DNA of 34,948 nt from an uncultured SAR86 cluster bacterium (GTDB taxonomy: Bacteria > Pseudomonadota > Gammaproteobacteria > Magnimaribacterales > D2472), in the NCBI GenBank assembly GCA_902511425.1, contig CABXFE010000011.1, forward strand, positions 1-34,948, read 5' to 3'. Positions within the stretch are counted from its first letter, which is position 1. The number at the start of each line of letters is the position of its first letter. Shown here piece after piece: positions 1 to 10,174 of the stretch. The notes beneath the pieces were generated by a model, which saw only the letters and a list, made by a program, of their open reading frames with translations, was not told the origin of the DNA and did not search any database. Made by a program: the position numbers and the translations under genes.

Positions 1-878
1 AAAGCAACAACGACTGGCTTTCCGTAACCTCTGATCAAATTCAAAATCCTAAGATCCTGATCTACTATTCCATCTGATGCATCAATTAACATTAAAACGA
101 TATCTGACTCATCAACGGCATGCATCGCCCTGACATATGAAAAATATTCAACTGCATGGCTTTGCTTATATTTTTTTCTGATTCCAGCAGTATCAATAAA
201 GATAAAATCTTCATCATCAAATATAAAAGGAACATGAATAGAATCTATAGTGGTACCAGGCACATCAGAGACAATTAAACGATCTTGTTTTGTAAATTGA
301 TTGATAAATGTAGATTTGCCTGCATTTGGTCTCCCAATAACAGCTATTTTGGTTCCTTGAAGGTCCTTGTTATCATTTGAATCGCTTTCAATAAATTGCT
401 CGGATATATAAGTTTGTAATTCCTTGATGCCTTGGGAATGCTCTGCGCTGATTTCAAGTATGTCTCCACAACCGAGCTTCAAAAGATCTTCATTTGCGTT
501 TGATCTTTTTTTAATATCAATTTTATTTAAAACAATAAAAAAATTTTTATTCATTTTTCTTATTGCTTGCAATAGATTAATATCATCTGAAGTTAACTCT
601 TCAGAAGCATCAATTAAAAGCAAAATTAGATTTGAGTCCTCCGCAGCTATGAGAGCCTGCCCAGTAATTGCTGCACTAAATTCAGTAATCTCGGAACCTA
701 CTCCACCAGTATCAATTACTAAATATTGCTGATCTTTTATGGAGGCATAACCAAAATTTCTATCTTTTGTCAGGCCAGAAAAATCAGAAACAATTGCATT
801 TCTAGTTTTCGTAAGCTTATTAAATAAAGAAGACTTCCCTACATTTGGTCTGCCAAGAATTGCTATTGAATTTAACAT
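1..878 (-). CDS. der: Ribosome-associated GTPase Der (EngA), 3' end truncated by window edge
   Basis: Minus-strand reading from 878 gives MLNSIAILGRPNVGKS (P-loop). A second GTPase domain, GRPNAGKSTFINQF-like, lies near 300-350. Absent from the ORF track because no stop lies in the window. Adjacent to bamB as in other gammaproteobacteria. Confidence 0.93.
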   Translation of the reverse strand, partial: MLNSIAILGRPNVGKSSLFNKLTKTRNAIVSDFSGLTKDRNFGYASIKDQQYLVIDTGGVGSEITEFSAAITGQALIAAEDSNLILLLIDASEELTSDDINLLQAIRKMNKNFFIVLNKIDIKKRSNANEDLLKLGCGDILEISAEHSQGIKELQTYISEQFIESDSNDNKDLQGTKIAVIGRPNAGKSTFINQFTKQDRLIVSDVPGTTIDSIHVPFIFDDEDFIFIDTAGIRKKYKQSHAVEYFSYVRAMHAVDESDIVLMLIDASDGIVDQDLRILNLIRGYGKPVVVA

Positions 879-892
879 TTTGAAAAGGCATT

Positions 893-2038
893 TTACAGTT
901 GAATTGCAACTACATTTGATTCTAGATCAATAACATATGCAAAGTCTCTAAAAGTAACAATATTCATTATAGGGTTTCCTGAAACTTTTTTTCTGCCAAC
1001 GGTAATTCCTGTCATCGGATTAATAGCATGAACATAACCATCAAGGTCTCCCACCAATAAAAGATTTTTATATGCGATACCAGACGATAACTGCCTTCTT
1101 AAGTACTCCTCAGAGGTCCAGGAGGGAGAGAGATTAGCCAGAGAGAATGATAGGATTGATCCATCATCTTGGATAACCATAATCATATTATTAGTTACAA
1201 TCGGGGAGTAAAATGAAGAGGCATCTGCATTCCATACTGGTCTCTTTTGTGCTACGTCAAATGCAGTTAAGTTCCCTTGATAATTAGTAGCAAAAATTAG
1301 TTGCTTAGCTAGAACTGGAGCTGAATCTCCATCAATCAAATTCTCAAGTTCTGATGAGCCCTCTACAAATGAAATAGGCGCATCCCAAAGAAAGAAGCCT
1401 GTTTCTAATTGAAAAGCGGCAAGTCGACCATTATCAAAGGCAGAAAAAACAATACCATTTTCAATAATAGATTCTCCTGTACCACGAACAGTTAAAGCTG
1501 GTAACTGTGATCTAAAAGACCATTTCATTTCTCCTGATGAGGCGCTCAAAGCAACCAATTCACCCACAGAATTTTTTACAAGAATTAATGAGGCGCTTAC
1601 AACCGCATTAGATAAAACTTCGCCACCAATATTTTTTTCCCAAATAATTTCTTGAGTATCAATATCAAGTGCAATAACAAATCCATTAAGGTCCGAAACG
1701 ACTAATTTGCCAAATCCAGAAGCAACACCAGATGACAACTCACGATTTAGATTAATTTTCCAATTCTCTTTTCCTGATTTTGGATTGAGTGAGACAATAT
1801 TTCCCTCAGGATCAGCAACCAACATATTGCCTGAATAAAATGAAGGCTTAAAAGACCCTAAGCCATTTTCCCCTTTAAAAGATTTTTTCCATTCTATAGA
1901 TAGTGGGTATTCATTTTTAAAAGATTTAAGTGCAACGGGTTCAATAGCCTCATCCTCTGTATCATCCTCCCAAAAGGCTAACGTAGAGCATGAAGAAATA
2001 AGTATTAAAACAATACCTACAAATATATTATTTTTCAT
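893..2038 (-). CDS. bamB: Outer membrane protein assembly factor BamB (PQQ-like beta-propeller lipoprotein)
   Basis: 381 aa with lipobox (LILISSCS), repeated PQQ-propeller blades (GKENWKI, GEMKWSFR), and der/yfgM synteny. Confidence 0.93.
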   Translation of the reverse strand: MKNNIFVGIVLILISSCSTLAFWEDDTEDEAIEPVALKSFKNEYPLSIEWKKSFKGENGLGSFKPSFYSGNMLVADPEGNIVSLNPKSGKENWKINLNRELSSGVASGFGKLVVSDLNGFVIALDIDTQEIIWEKNIGGEVLSNAVVSASLILVKNSVGELVALSASSGEMKWSFRSQLPALTVRGTGESIIENGIVFSAFDNGRLAAFQLETGFFLWDAPISFVEGSSELENLIDGDSAPVLAKQLIFATNYQGNLTAFDVAQKRPVWNADASSFYSPIVTNNMIMVIQDDGSILSFSLANLSPSWTSEEYLRRQLSSGIAYKNLLLVGDLDGYVHAINPMTGITVGRKKVSGNPIMNIVTFRDFAYVIDLESNVVAIQL

Positions 2039-2043
2039 GAGTA

Positions 2044-2688
2044 CTAGTTATTAATTTTGTTGATCTTCATTTTTAAAAGAGACTTTTGCGATTCATTCTG
2101 AGAGTTCTCAAGAGCTAATGAATACTGGTCCATGGCTAGGTCATTTTTTTTAAGCCCAAACAAAGCATCGCCCTTAACCTCATAAACAAGTGGATGCTCA
2201 GATTCTGAATTAAATGAATCTAAAACCTCAAGCACATTAGAGTAGTTCTGTTTGCTAAGCTCAATTCTTGCAATGTTTATTTTTGCAATTGAATTCAGCA
2301 TATCATCTCCAAATAAACCAGAAGATACATTAAGAAGTGCTTTGAAATCGATTAATGCTGCATCAAGGTCGCCCTCTCTGGCAAATGATGAGCCTCTGAT
2401 CATTCTCGCAAGCTGAGCATATCCAGTACTGGAATATTTTTCTTGAAGCTTGTCAAAATTTTCATTGTCACTTGATGCGCTTGCTGAATCAGACGAAAGA
2501 TTTGTAAACCAAGCATCATAAATCTCAGCTGCTTGTATATTCTGTGAAGAGTTATATGACTTATACCCCATTGAGAAAATCAGCATTGCTGCAAGAAGCA
2601 ATGAGCCAATTAATAGAGTATTTTTATTATCTTTAAAAAAATTAATAAAGGCTGAAAATCTTTCTTCATCTGAACTGTACTCTGCCAT
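2044..2688 (-). CDS. yfgM: YfgM-like tetratricopeptide membrane protein (ancillary SecYEG translocon subunit family)
   Basis: 214 aa, N-terminal TM (NTLLIGSLLLAAMLIFSMGYKSY), TPR-like C-terminus, hisS-yfgM-bamB-der order. Confidence 0.85.
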   Translation of the reverse strand: MAEYSSDEERFSAFINFFKDNKNTLLIGSLLLAAMLIFSMGYKSYNSSQNIQAAEIYDAWFTNLSSDSASASSDNENFDKLQEKYSSTGYAQLARMIRGSSFAREGDLDAALIDFKALLNVSSGLFGDDMLNSIAKINIARIELSKQNYSNVLEVLDSFNSESEHPLVYEVKGDALFGLKKNDLAMDQYSLALENSQNESQKSLLKMKINKINN

Positions 2689-2696
2689 GATCTCTC

Positions 2697-3941
2697 CTAA
2701 AGTTTAGTATATTTTTCAATGACCTCTTTTGAGGTAAGAAGTTCTTGCTCCCCGCTCTCACTGAGGTCTTTCCATATCACTTGATCATTTTTAAGCTCTT
2801 CATCTCCAATAATAATTGCAAAACTACAATTATTTTTGTTAGCCCTTCTGAGCTGAGATTTTAAGCTTCCATTACTTAAAGATGCATCGAGGATAATATT
2901 GTTATTAGCACTTCTTAAATCATCGGCTATTTTATATGTTTTTTTGTTAATCTGCTCTCCAGAAATAATAAATCCAACTTTTAATGGTTGTTTCATGTTT
3001 TCAATGTTGAGAAGTTCAATAATTCGCTCAACCCCAATAGCAAAGCCTACGGCATGCATATCTTTTCCACCCAGCTGTTTTGAGAGATTATCGTATCTTC
3101 CACCTCCAAGAAAAGCATCTTGCGCTCCAAGTTTCTTTGAAACAGTTTCAAAAACAACTCCAGTGTAATAATCCAATCCTCTAACCAATGATTGGTCAAT
3201 TTGAATATCACAATGATCACTATAGGTATCTACAATGTTTTGTAAAAAGATTTTAGAGCTATCTGAAATAAAATCTTGAAATTTGGGTCCGTCCTCCAGC
3301 AATGCCTGGGTAGACTGTTCTTTGGAGTCAAGGACTCTCAATGGATTAGAATTCAATCTTGCCTGATCTTTTTCATGCAGTTCATTAACATGTGGCTCAA
3401 GGAAACTAACAAGTGAGTTGCAAAAATTTTCTTTAGCAAGATTATCACCAAGGTGGTTAATTTTAATTGTATAGTCTGAAATACCTATTAACTCATTGAT
3501 CTGCAAAACCATGCTAATCAGCTCATACTCAGCAATTCCTTCCTCAAAGCCAAGATATTCAACTCCAACTTGATGAAATTGTCTAAATCTCCCTTTTTGA
3601 GGCCTTTCATATCTAAACATTGGGCCTTGGTACCAAAGTTTGTGTTTCTCTTGCTCTTGTTTTTTTTGAACAATCGCTCTGATCACGCTTGCTGAGCCCT
3701 CTGGTCTAAGGCTAATACTTTCCTCATTGCGGTCTAAAAAGGAATATAGTTCTTTGTTTACAATATCAGATGAGTTCCCTACAGATCTTGAAAAAAGCTC
3801 TGTTGACTCAAGTAATGGGGTGCGAATTTCACTCGTGTTAAATGAATGAAAAATTTTAGAAAGCTTTGACTCAAATATATGCCATCTCTCTAAATCTTCA
3901 GGAAATAGATCAGGCATGCCTCTTAATGATTGAATCTTCAA
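2697..3941 (-). CDS. hisS: Histidyl-tRNA synthetase
   Basis: 414 aa; class II aaRS motifs (RPEGSASVIRA, MFRYERPQKGRFRQFHQ, GLDYYTGVVFE, GGGRYDNL). Confidence 0.97.
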   Translation of the reverse strand: MKIQSLRGMPDLFPEDLERWHIFESKLSKIFHSFNTSEIRTPLLESTELFSRSVGNSSDIVNKELYSFLDRNEESISLRPEGSASVIRAIVQKKQEQEKHKLWYQGPMFRYERPQKGRFRQFHQVGVEYLGFEEGIAEYELISMVLQINELIGISDYTIKINHLGDNLAKENFCNSLVSFLEPHVNELHEKDQARLNSNPLRVLDSKEQSTQALLEDGPKFQDFISDSSKIFLQNIVDTYSDHCDIQIDQSLVRGLDYYTGVVFETVSKKLGAQDAFLGGGRYDNLSKQLGGKDMHAVGFAIGVERIIELLNIENMKQPLKVGFIISGEQINKKTYKIADDLRSANNNIILDASLSNGSLKSQLRRANKNNCSFAIIIGDEELKNDQVIWKDLSESGEQELLTSKEVIEKYTKL

Positions 3942-3944
3942 TTT

Positions 3945-5042
3945 TTAACCTTTTGCAATAATATCTATAGAATTTTTCTTTTCGAGCTGTTCTTTAACTT
4001 GCTCTTCTATTGTATCAACAAGTTTCTCATTAGATATTTTTTTTGAAGGAGCACCATTTACATAAAGCAGGTTGCTGGGACCACCAGTTAAACCAACATC
4101 AGCGGCCTTTGACTCACCAGGGCCATTAACATAACAACCAATGATTGCTACTTCTAAATCCTCAGATATTCCTTCAAATCTTGATTCAAGCTCATTAACT
4201 ACTTCAATAACATTGAAATTTTGTCTAGAGCAGCTAGGACATGCGACTATTCTAATGCCTCGACTTCGTAAATTTAAACTTTTTAAGATGTCCCAACCAA
4301 TCTTCACCTCGTCTACTGGATCTGAGGCAAGTGAAACTCTAATTGTATCGCCTATACCTTCAGATAAAAGGATGCCTAGGCCGATAGATGACTTGACCGA
4401 GCCCGCCCTATAACTCCCAGACTCTGTAATACCTAGATGCAATGGCTGATCAAGTAATTTAGAAAACTTTCTATAACTATCAACGGTCATTTGAATATTT
4501 GAAGCTTTAAGGCTTAATTTAAAATTTGAGAAGTTGTATCTATCTAAGATATCCACATGCCTTAGCGCTGATTCGACTAGAGCATCTGAATTTGGTTCTC
4601 CATACTTTTTTTGAAGGTCCTTCTCTAATGAGCCAGCATTAACACCAATTCTTATAGGAATATCATTATCTTTCGCAGCTTGAATAATTTCTTGTACTTT
4701 ATTTTCTTTACCAATATTTCCTGGATTAATTCTGAGACAATCAGCAGAATCAGCAATAAGCAAAGCAATTTTATAATCGAAGTGAATATCTGCGACCAAT
4801 GGAACTGAAACCAAATCTTTTATAGATTTAAATGCATTTGCACAATCTTTATCAGGAACTGAGACTCTCACAATATCGGCTCCAGCGGCCTCTAATTCCT
4901 CAATTTGACTCACGGTAGCTTGAATGTCAGCTGTATTGGTGTTTGTCATAGATTGAATAGATATAGGATGGTCACCACCCACTCCGACACTTCCTACAAA
5001 TATAGGATTAGTTTTCTTTCTGTCTATCCAGGAATTATTCAT
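3945..5042 (-). CDS. ispG: (E)-4-hydroxy-3-methylbut-2-enyl-diphosphate synthase
   Basis: 365 aa; IQSMTNTNTAD, ACPSCSRQ and CYVNGPGES motifs including Fe-S cysteines. Confidence 0.97.
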   Translation of the reverse strand: MNNSWIDRKKTNPIFVGSVGVGGDHPISIQSMTNTNTADIQATVSQIEELEAAGADIVRVSVPDKDCANAFKSIKDLVSVPLVADIHFDYKIALLIADSADCLRINPGNIGKENKVQEIIQAAKDNDIPIRIGVNAGSLEKDLQKKYGEPNSDALVESALRHVDILDRYNFSNFKLSLKASNIQMTVDSYRKFSKLLDQPLHLGITESGSYRAGSVKSSIGLGILLSEGIGDTIRVSLASDPVDEVKIGWDILKSLNLRSRGIRIVACPSCSRQNFNVIEVVNELESRFEGISEDLEVAIIGCYVNGPGESKAADVGLTGGPSNLLYVNGAPSKKISNEKLVDTIEEQVKEQLEKKNSIDIIAKG

Positions 5043-5608
5043 ACATCCGGCTCCAATGAGTCAACAGTAACATCAAGCTGAATTGAATCAAGTTTATCTT
5101 GTATGAAAAAATTATTAATTTCGCCGTGCAATAAATTTATATCATTTTCAAGACTTGGTTCTACATCAATTTTTAAATTGGGAGTGTTGATCAGACTCTC
5201 TTGTAATGTCCCATCTAAAGCTTCGGCTATTTGATTATTTTGAAAAAAAATAATTATGAAGGTTAAAATAATAGAGCAAATAAAAATGATATAAAAAATA
5301 TTTTTTTTAGAGAATAATCTTATGGGTGTATCAGAGTTAGACTTTAAGTCTGCCTCAGCAACTACTTCTGCATTATAAATATCAAAAAAATCAATCTCCA
5401 AATCAAGAAATTTTGCATATTTTTCAAAATATTGGACAGCAAATATTCTAGCTGGAAAAATTGAATAATCTCCCGATTCAATGGCCTTAATGTATTCAAT
5501 ATTAATTAAGGTAAGGCTTGCAGCCTCTTCTGGAGAAAGTGAGCAACGGTTGCGGGCATTAATAAAAGCTCTTCCAACCTTACCTGTATGCGCAGACTTA
5601 AGGCTCAT
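5039..5608 (-). CDS. rodZ: RodZ-like helix-turn-helix plus transmembrane protein (short C-terminal domain)
   Basis: 189 aa; N-terminal HTH_25-like domain (GRAFINARNRCSLSPEEAASLTLINIEYIKAIESGDY), one TM (IFYIIFICSIILTFIIIFF), rlmN-rodZ-ispG synteny. Confidence 0.8.
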   Translation of the reverse strand: MSLKSAHTGKVGRAFINARNRCSLSPEEAASLTLINIEYIKAIESGDYSIFPARIFAVQYFEKYAKFLDLEIDFFDIYNAEVVAEADLKSNSDTPIRLFSKKNIFYIIFICSIILTFIIIFFQNNQIAEALDGTLQESLINTPNLKIDVEPSLENDINLLHGEINNFFIQDKLDSIQLDVTVDSLEPDV

Positions 5609-6699
5609 GAGGTGTTAATTAGATTGATTGAATTTTTTTTATTTTTACCTTTCACACTTTTAGTAAGCTTGCCAACAAGTTGTCCGCATGCTCCATCGAT
5701 CGCATCTCCTCTTGTTATTCTAAGAGTAGTTATTAATCCCTTCTTTATTAAAAAGTCTTTGAATTGATAAATAGTACTTTCTTGAGATCGAAGATAATTA
5801 CATCCATCAAATGGGTTAAAAGGTATAAGATTTATTTTGCAAGAAAGCCCATTAAGAATATTTACCAAATCTTTTGCGTGATCCAATGAATCATTAACAC
5901 CATCTATTAAAATATATTCAATTGTTATTGTTTTACGCTTGCTCTGATTTTTAAGATAATTTTTACAAGAACTTAATAGCTCATCTAGTGGATATTTTTT
6001 GTTAATTGGAACTATTTCATCCCTTAAAATGTTATTGGCAGCATGCAGAGATATTGCCAATGACACATCAGTTCTATCGGCAAGCTTATTTATTTCTGGA
6101 ACTATCCCTGAGGTACTTAGAGTAATCCTTCTTTTTGAAAGTCCGTAAGCATTTTGATGCTGCATTAGACCAATTGAAGTCATCACTGGCTCAACATTAA
6201 GGAGAGGCTCGCCCATCCCCATAAATACAACATTCGAGACAAGCTGACTAGGCTCATCATAGAAATTAGCTAACCATAACTGGCCAATGATTTCAGCATT
6301 TGATAGATTCCTTTCAAAGCCTTGCGCGCCTGTAGCACAAAATGTACATTGCAATGCACATCCTGCTTGTGAAGATATACATAGAGTTAGCCTTTTTTTT
6401 TCAGGGATCTTGACCATTTCAATCATTGAGCCTGAATCTAGTTTAATTAAATACTTCTTAGTTCCTTCTGGTGATAGGAGACACTCCTCAACTTTTGGTG
6501 GTTTGACTTCAGCAATTTCAGAAAGCTTATTTCTTAAAGTATGACTAAAATCAGTCATTTGCATAAAATCAATTACTCCTCTTTGATGAACCCATTTCAT
6601 CAGTTGAGAAGCTCTAAAATTGGGTTGATCTATTGATTTAAAAAAATCTACCAGTGATTCATGAGAGAACCCTAATAAATTTATCTTCTTTTTATACAC
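5605..6699 (-). CDS. rlmN: Dual-specificity RNA methyltransferase RlmN (radical SAM)
   Basis: 364 aa; CALQCTFCATG radical SAM motif, VFMGMGEPLLN. Confidence 0.97.
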   Translation of the reverse strand: MYKKKINLLGFSHESLVDFFKSIDQPNFRASQLMKWVHQRGVIDFMQMTDFSHTLRNKLSEIAEVKPPKVEECLLSPEGTKKYLIKLDSGSMIEMVKIPEKKRLTLCISSQAGCALQCTFCATGAQGFERNLSNAEIIGQLWLANFYDEPSQLVSNVVFMGMGEPLLNVEPVMTSIGLMQHQNAYGLSKRRITLSTSGIVPEINKLADRTDVSLAISLHAANNILRDEIVPINKKYPLDELLSSCKNYLKNQSKRKTITIEYILIDGVNDSLDHAKDLVNILNGLSCKINLIPFNPFDGCNYLRSQESTIYQFKDFLIKKGLITTLRITRGDAIDGACGQLVGKLTKSVKGKNKKNSINLINTS

Positions 6700-6703
6700 T
6701 CAA

Positions 6704-7123
6704 TTAAAAGATTTCACTATCATCAAAAAAATATGATATTTCTCTTGCTGCGCTATCCTCTGAGTCAGAGCCATGAACAGCATTTGCATCTATTGTTTCA
6801 GCAAAGTCTGCTCTAATGGTTCCAGGATCGGCTTCGCTTGGATTTGTAGCGCCCATTAACTCTCTATTTTTTAACACAGCATTGTCTCCCTCAAGAACCT
6901 GAACAAATACTGGTGCTGATGTCATGTATTCAACAAGGTTTGGAAAAAAAGGTCTGCCCTCATGTTCAGCATAAAAGCCTGCAGCTTTGGCTTGGTCCAT
7001 ATGTATTAATTTACCTGCGACTACTTTAAGGCCATTTTCTTCAAAGCGATCTATTATTTTTCCAATAATATTTTTTGATGTTGCATCGGGCTTAATAATT
7101 GAAAGTGTTCGTTGTATTGTCAT
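6704..7123 (-). CDS. ndk: Nucleoside diphosphate kinase
   Basis: 139 aa; [10 protein letters not shown] and catalytic NAVHGSDS motif. Confidence 0.98.
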   Translation of the reverse strand: MTIQRTLSIIKPDATSKNIIGKIIDRFEENGLKVVAGKLIHMDQAKAAGFYAEHEGRPFFPNLVEYMTSAPVFVQVLEGDNAVLKNRELMGATNPSEADPGTIRADFAETIDANAVHGSDSEDSAAREISYFFDDSEIF

Positions 7124-7158
7124 AAGGTTACTCCTAAATTTGCGACATTATAGGTGAC

Positions 7159-7359
7159 TTAGTCTAATTCATCCATCCATGCCATCTGGATTGCTTCAAG
7201 AATCTTTTCATTAGAATTTTGCGGGTCATCTTCAAAATCTTCTAGGCTACAAATCTTCTGATGCAAGTCTGGAAAGCTGATCCACTGAGGGTCTATTTCG
7301 GGGTACGCTTCGTTAAGACCTATTGCAATTTCTATGATGTCAGACCATTTAATTTTCAT
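7159..7359 (-). CDS. iscX: Fe-S assembly protein IscX
   Basis: 66 aa; KWSDIIEIAIGLNEAYPEIDPQWISFPDLHQKI matches the IscX/YfhJ pattern; end of isc operon. Confidence 0.92.
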   Translation of the reverse strand: MKIKWSDIIEIAIGLNEAYPEIDPQWISFPDLHQKICSLEDFEDDPQNSNEKILEAIQMAWMDELD

Positions 7360-7697
7360 TAATGATCCTCTGAAACCTGATTGATGGTATATTTTGGCAA
7401 TTCAACAGTAAAATCTCCGCTTTCTGGAATGGTTTGACAACTTAATCGTGAGTTTGGTTCAAGCCCCCAAGCCTTATCAAGCAGATCTTCCTCATCCTCA
7501 GATGCTTCATTGAGATCATTAAAACCATCTCTTACAATGACATGGCATGTTGTACAAGCACATGACATTTCGCATGCATGTTCAATTTTGATGCCTACTC
7601 TTAAAGCGGCTTCGCAAATAGATTCATCTTTAAGTGTTTCAAATTCAGCTCCATCAGGACATAACTCAAAATGAGGCAATAATTTTATATTGGCCAT
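7359..7697 (-). CDS. fdx: [2Fe-2S] ferredoxin, ISC type
   Basis: 112 aa; CEMSCACTTCHVIV and SRLSCQTI cysteine ligands. Confidence 0.95.
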   Translation of the reverse strand: MANIKLLPHFELCPDGAEFETLKDESICEAALRVGIKIEHACEMSCACTTCHVIVRDGFNDLNEASEDEEDLLDKAWGLEPNSRLSCQTIPESGDFTVELPKYTINQVSEDH

Positions 7698-8045
7698 TTA
7701 TATAGTGAAGCTTTCACCGCAGCCACAGACAGCTTTAGCGTTAGGATTATGAAATTTGATTCCTTTGTTGAGACCATCTTCAGAATAATCGACCAAACTG
7801 CCTTTTAGGTAATTTAAACTTTCATTGTCGACATAAATCTTGCATTCACCTTCATCAAAAATAAAGTCGTTGGCATTAGCCACTTCATTCTCAACAAACT
7901 CAAAAAAGTATTCGAAGCCTGAACATCCAGCTTTCCTTACACCAATTCTTACTCCGTCACTTTTACCATTATTCTTAAGGCTGGAAGTGAAGTGCAATAT
8001 AGCTTTTTCAGAAAATCTAAGCTCATCTGGAGAGAATTTTTGCAT
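7698..8045 (-). CDS. iscA: Iron-sulfur cluster assembly protein IscA
   Basis: 115 aa; A-type carrier cysteines (KAGCSGFEYFFEF, AVCGCGESF). Confidence 0.93.
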   Translation of the reverse strand: MQKFSPDELRFSEKAILHFTSSLKNNGKSDGVRIGVRKAGCSGFEYFFEFVENEVANANDFIFDEGECKIYVDNESLNYLKGSLVDYSEDGLNKGIKFHNPNAKAVCGCGESFTI

Positions 8046-8051
8046 GATTTG

Positions 8052-8456
8052 TTATTGTTTCTGCTCGTAGTCTTCTATTGCTTGTTTAATGGAATCTTCG
8101 GCCAAAACAGAGCAATGAATTTTTATAGGAGGCAACTCAAGTGCTTCAACAATATCAATATTTTTGATTTCCTTGGCTTCCTCTAAAGTTTTTCCTATTA
8201 ACATGTCGACCAATTCACTGGATGAGGCGATTGCAGAACCACATCCATAAGTCTTGAACTTAACATCCTTGATAACATGAGTGTTGCCTTTGCTCTCACA
8301 TTTGATCTGAAGTTTCATCACATCACCGCATGCAGGAGCACCAACCATTCCAGTGCCGACATTCATCTCTTTTGGATCAAATCGACCAACATTATATTTT
8401 GCAGGTTCATTAATAGTGTTTTCAAATTTATCTACAACTTTTTTACTATATGCCAT
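8052..8456 (-). CDS. iscU: Iron-sulfur cluster scaffold IscU
   Basis: 134 aa; GAPACGDVMKLQI, KTYGCGSAIASSS, LPPIKIHCS. Confidence 0.97.
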   Translation of the reverse strand: MAYSKKVVDKFENTINEPAKYNVGRFDPKEMNVGTGMVGAPACGDVMKLQIKCESKGNTHVIKDVKFKTYGCGSAIASSSELVDMLIGKTLEEAKEIKNIDIVEALELPPIKIHCSVLAEDSIKQAIEDYEQKQ

Positions 8457-8472
8457 AAATACCTCCCAATAT

Positions 8473-9699
8473 TTAGTGGGTTTGCCAATCTACTGTATCA
8501 AGATCAATTCCATCTAAATACATTTCCCACAGTGGAGATAGCTCTCTAAGTCTATCAACAGCGTGGTTAATTAAGGTTAATGTATAATCCACATCTTCCT
8601 CAGTGGTAAATCTTCCAAATGAAAAGCGAATAGAACTTGATGCAAGCTCATCCTTTCTACCAAGCGCTCTTAGCACATAGGATGGCTCCAAACTGGCAGA
8701 AGTACAAGCCGATCCAGAGGAAACAGCAATATCTTTTAAGGCCATGATTAATGACTCTCCTTCTACATATGCAAAGCTAATGTTCAAAATATTACTGACT
8801 TTATTGTCAACATCTCCATTTACGTATATCTCTTCAATTTGGGAAATAGACTCATAGAACTTACTATGAAGTGATTGAATTCTTAATTTGTCACTTTCCA
8901 TCTCTTCTTTAGCAATTCTAAAAGCTTCGCCCATTCCTACTATTTGATGTGTAGGCAGAGTTCCTGATCTCATGCCCCTTTCATGCCCGCCTCCATGAAT
9001 TTGCGCTTCAATTCTAACTCGAGGCTTTCTTCGAACAAATAAAGCTCCTATTCCTTTAGGCCCATATGTTTTGTGGGCTGAAAAAGACATCAGATCAACT
9101 GGAAGAGAGTTTAAATCAATTGCAATTTTGCCAGTGCTTTGAGCAGCATCAACATGAAAAAAAATGCCTTTTTCACGTGCAATTTTTCCAATACTACCAA
9201 GGTCGTTGATAGTACCCAATTCGTTATTAATATGCATAATTGAGATCAATATGGTGTCCTCTCTAATTGCGCTTAACACAGCCTCCGGTGTAATTAAACC
9301 TCCCTCATTGGGCTCTAGATAAGTTACCTCAAAACCATCTCTTTCAAGCTGTCTACATGGGTCTAATACGGCTTTGTGCTCAATTTTGGAAGTAATGATA
9401 TGCTTTCCATTCTGTTGATAAAAATTAGCAATGCCTTTAATTGCTAAGTTATCTGCCTCAGTAGCGCCTGAGGTCCAAACTATCTCTCTTGGATCACAGT
9501 TGACTAGATTTGCTACATGAGATCTAGCCTCTTCAACAGCTTCTTCAGCCTTCCAACCAAACTTATGCGAACGAGATGCAGGATTACCAAAATTACCATC
9601 CAGGGTAAGATGATCAGATATTTTTTTTGCGACACGGGGATCTACTGGTGTAGTGGATGCATAGTCCATATATATTGGTAAATTGATTTCGCCACTCAT
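8473..9699 (-). CDS. iscS: Cysteine desulfurase IscS
   Basis: 408 aa; [53 protein letters not shown]. Confidence 0.98.
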   Translation of the reverse strand: MSGEINLPIYMDYASTTPVDPRVAKKISDHLTLDGNFGNPASRSHKFGWKAEEAVEEARSHVANLVNCDPREIVWTSGATEADNLAIKGIANFYQQNGKHIITSKIEHKAVLDPCRQLERDGFEVTYLEPNEGGLITPEAVLSAIREDTILISIMHINNELGTINDLGSIGKIAREKGIFFHVDAAQSTGKIAIDLNSLPVDLMSFSAHKTYGPKGIGALFVRRKPRVRIEAQIHGGGHERGMRSGTLPTHQIVGMGEAFRIAKEEMESDKLRIQSLHSKFYESISQIEEIYVNGDVDNKVSNILNISFAYVEGESLIMALKDIAVSSGSACTSASLEPSYVLRALGRKDELASSSIRFSFGRFTTEEDVDYTLTLINHAVDRLRELSPLWEMYLDGIDLDTVDWQTH

Positions 9700-10136
9700 G
9701 ATTTGATTTCCTTTAGAGGTATATGGGGATCTCTTGGCTTTTCTACAAGATCTGTTATCGAAATATCACTTAAAAATTCGTCAACTACGCTATTTAAGTC
9801 ATCCCATAATTTATGAGAATTGCATTGTTGACCTGCATGACAAGAAGAAGTCCCTGAGCAGTTCGTTGCATCTAAGTTTTCCTCAACAGCATCCATAATA
9901 TTTTTTATGCTTACTTTTTGAGGATGAGAAGCATAAACATATCCACCATTTCTTCCGCGAACACTTTTAACAATACCTGCGATTCTTAGTTTTCTAAATA
10001 ATTGCTCAAGGTAAGTTAAATCTATATCTTGCCTATGCGCTATATCTTTTAGTGAAACTGGAGTCTCATGATGCGATAGATACTCTAAATCTGCTAGAGC
10101 ATTAACCGCATATCGACTTTTGGTTGTGAAATTCAT
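9696..10136 (-). CDS. iscR: Rrf2-family Fe-S transcriptional regulator IscR
   Basis: 146 aa; Rrf2 wHTH and cluster-ligand region [22 protein letters not shown]. Confidence 0.96.
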   Translation of the reverse strand: MNFTTKSRYAVNALADLEYLSHHETPVSLKDIAHRQDIDLTYLEQLFRKLRIAGIVKSVRGRNGGYVYASHPQKVSIKNIMDAVEENLDATNCSGTSSCHAGQQCNSHKLWDDLNSVVDEFLSDISITDLVEKPRDPHIPLKEIKS

Positions 10137-10137
10137 G

Positions 10138-10156
10138 CAGGTATTATCAATACCTG
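10138..10156. promoter_or_regulatory. Perfect inverted repeat CAGGTATT-ATC-AATACCTG immediately upstream of iscR start
   Basis: 8-bp perfect arms with 3-nt centre, read directly; one base from the iscR ATG and overlapping the proposed -10. Confidence 0.55.
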
Positions 10157-10174
10157 ATTAATTTAGTCAAGTTT
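10143..10174 (-). promoter_or_regulatory. Probable iscR promoter with type 1 IscR operator
   Basis: Minus strand AAACTTGACTAAATTAATCAGGTATTGATAAT: -35 TTGACT (10170-10165), 16-nt spacer, -10 GATAAT (10148-10143). Bases 10150-10174 resemble the type 1 IscR motif (..TTGACTAwwwnAnTCrGGTAT). Overlaps the purC stop codon. Confidence 0.65.

Noticed and set aside
424-732. 102-aa plus-strand ORF
   Set aside because: Lies wholly antisense to der, with no recognisable domain; shadow ORF.
2899-3168. 89-aa plus-strand ORF
   Set aside because: Antisense to hisS; shadow ORF.
4141-4413. 90-aa plus-strand ORF
   Set aside because: Antisense to ispG; shadow ORF.
8277-8549. 90-aa plus-strand ORF across the iscU/iscS junction
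   Set aside because: Antisense to two confident genes, no domain signal.
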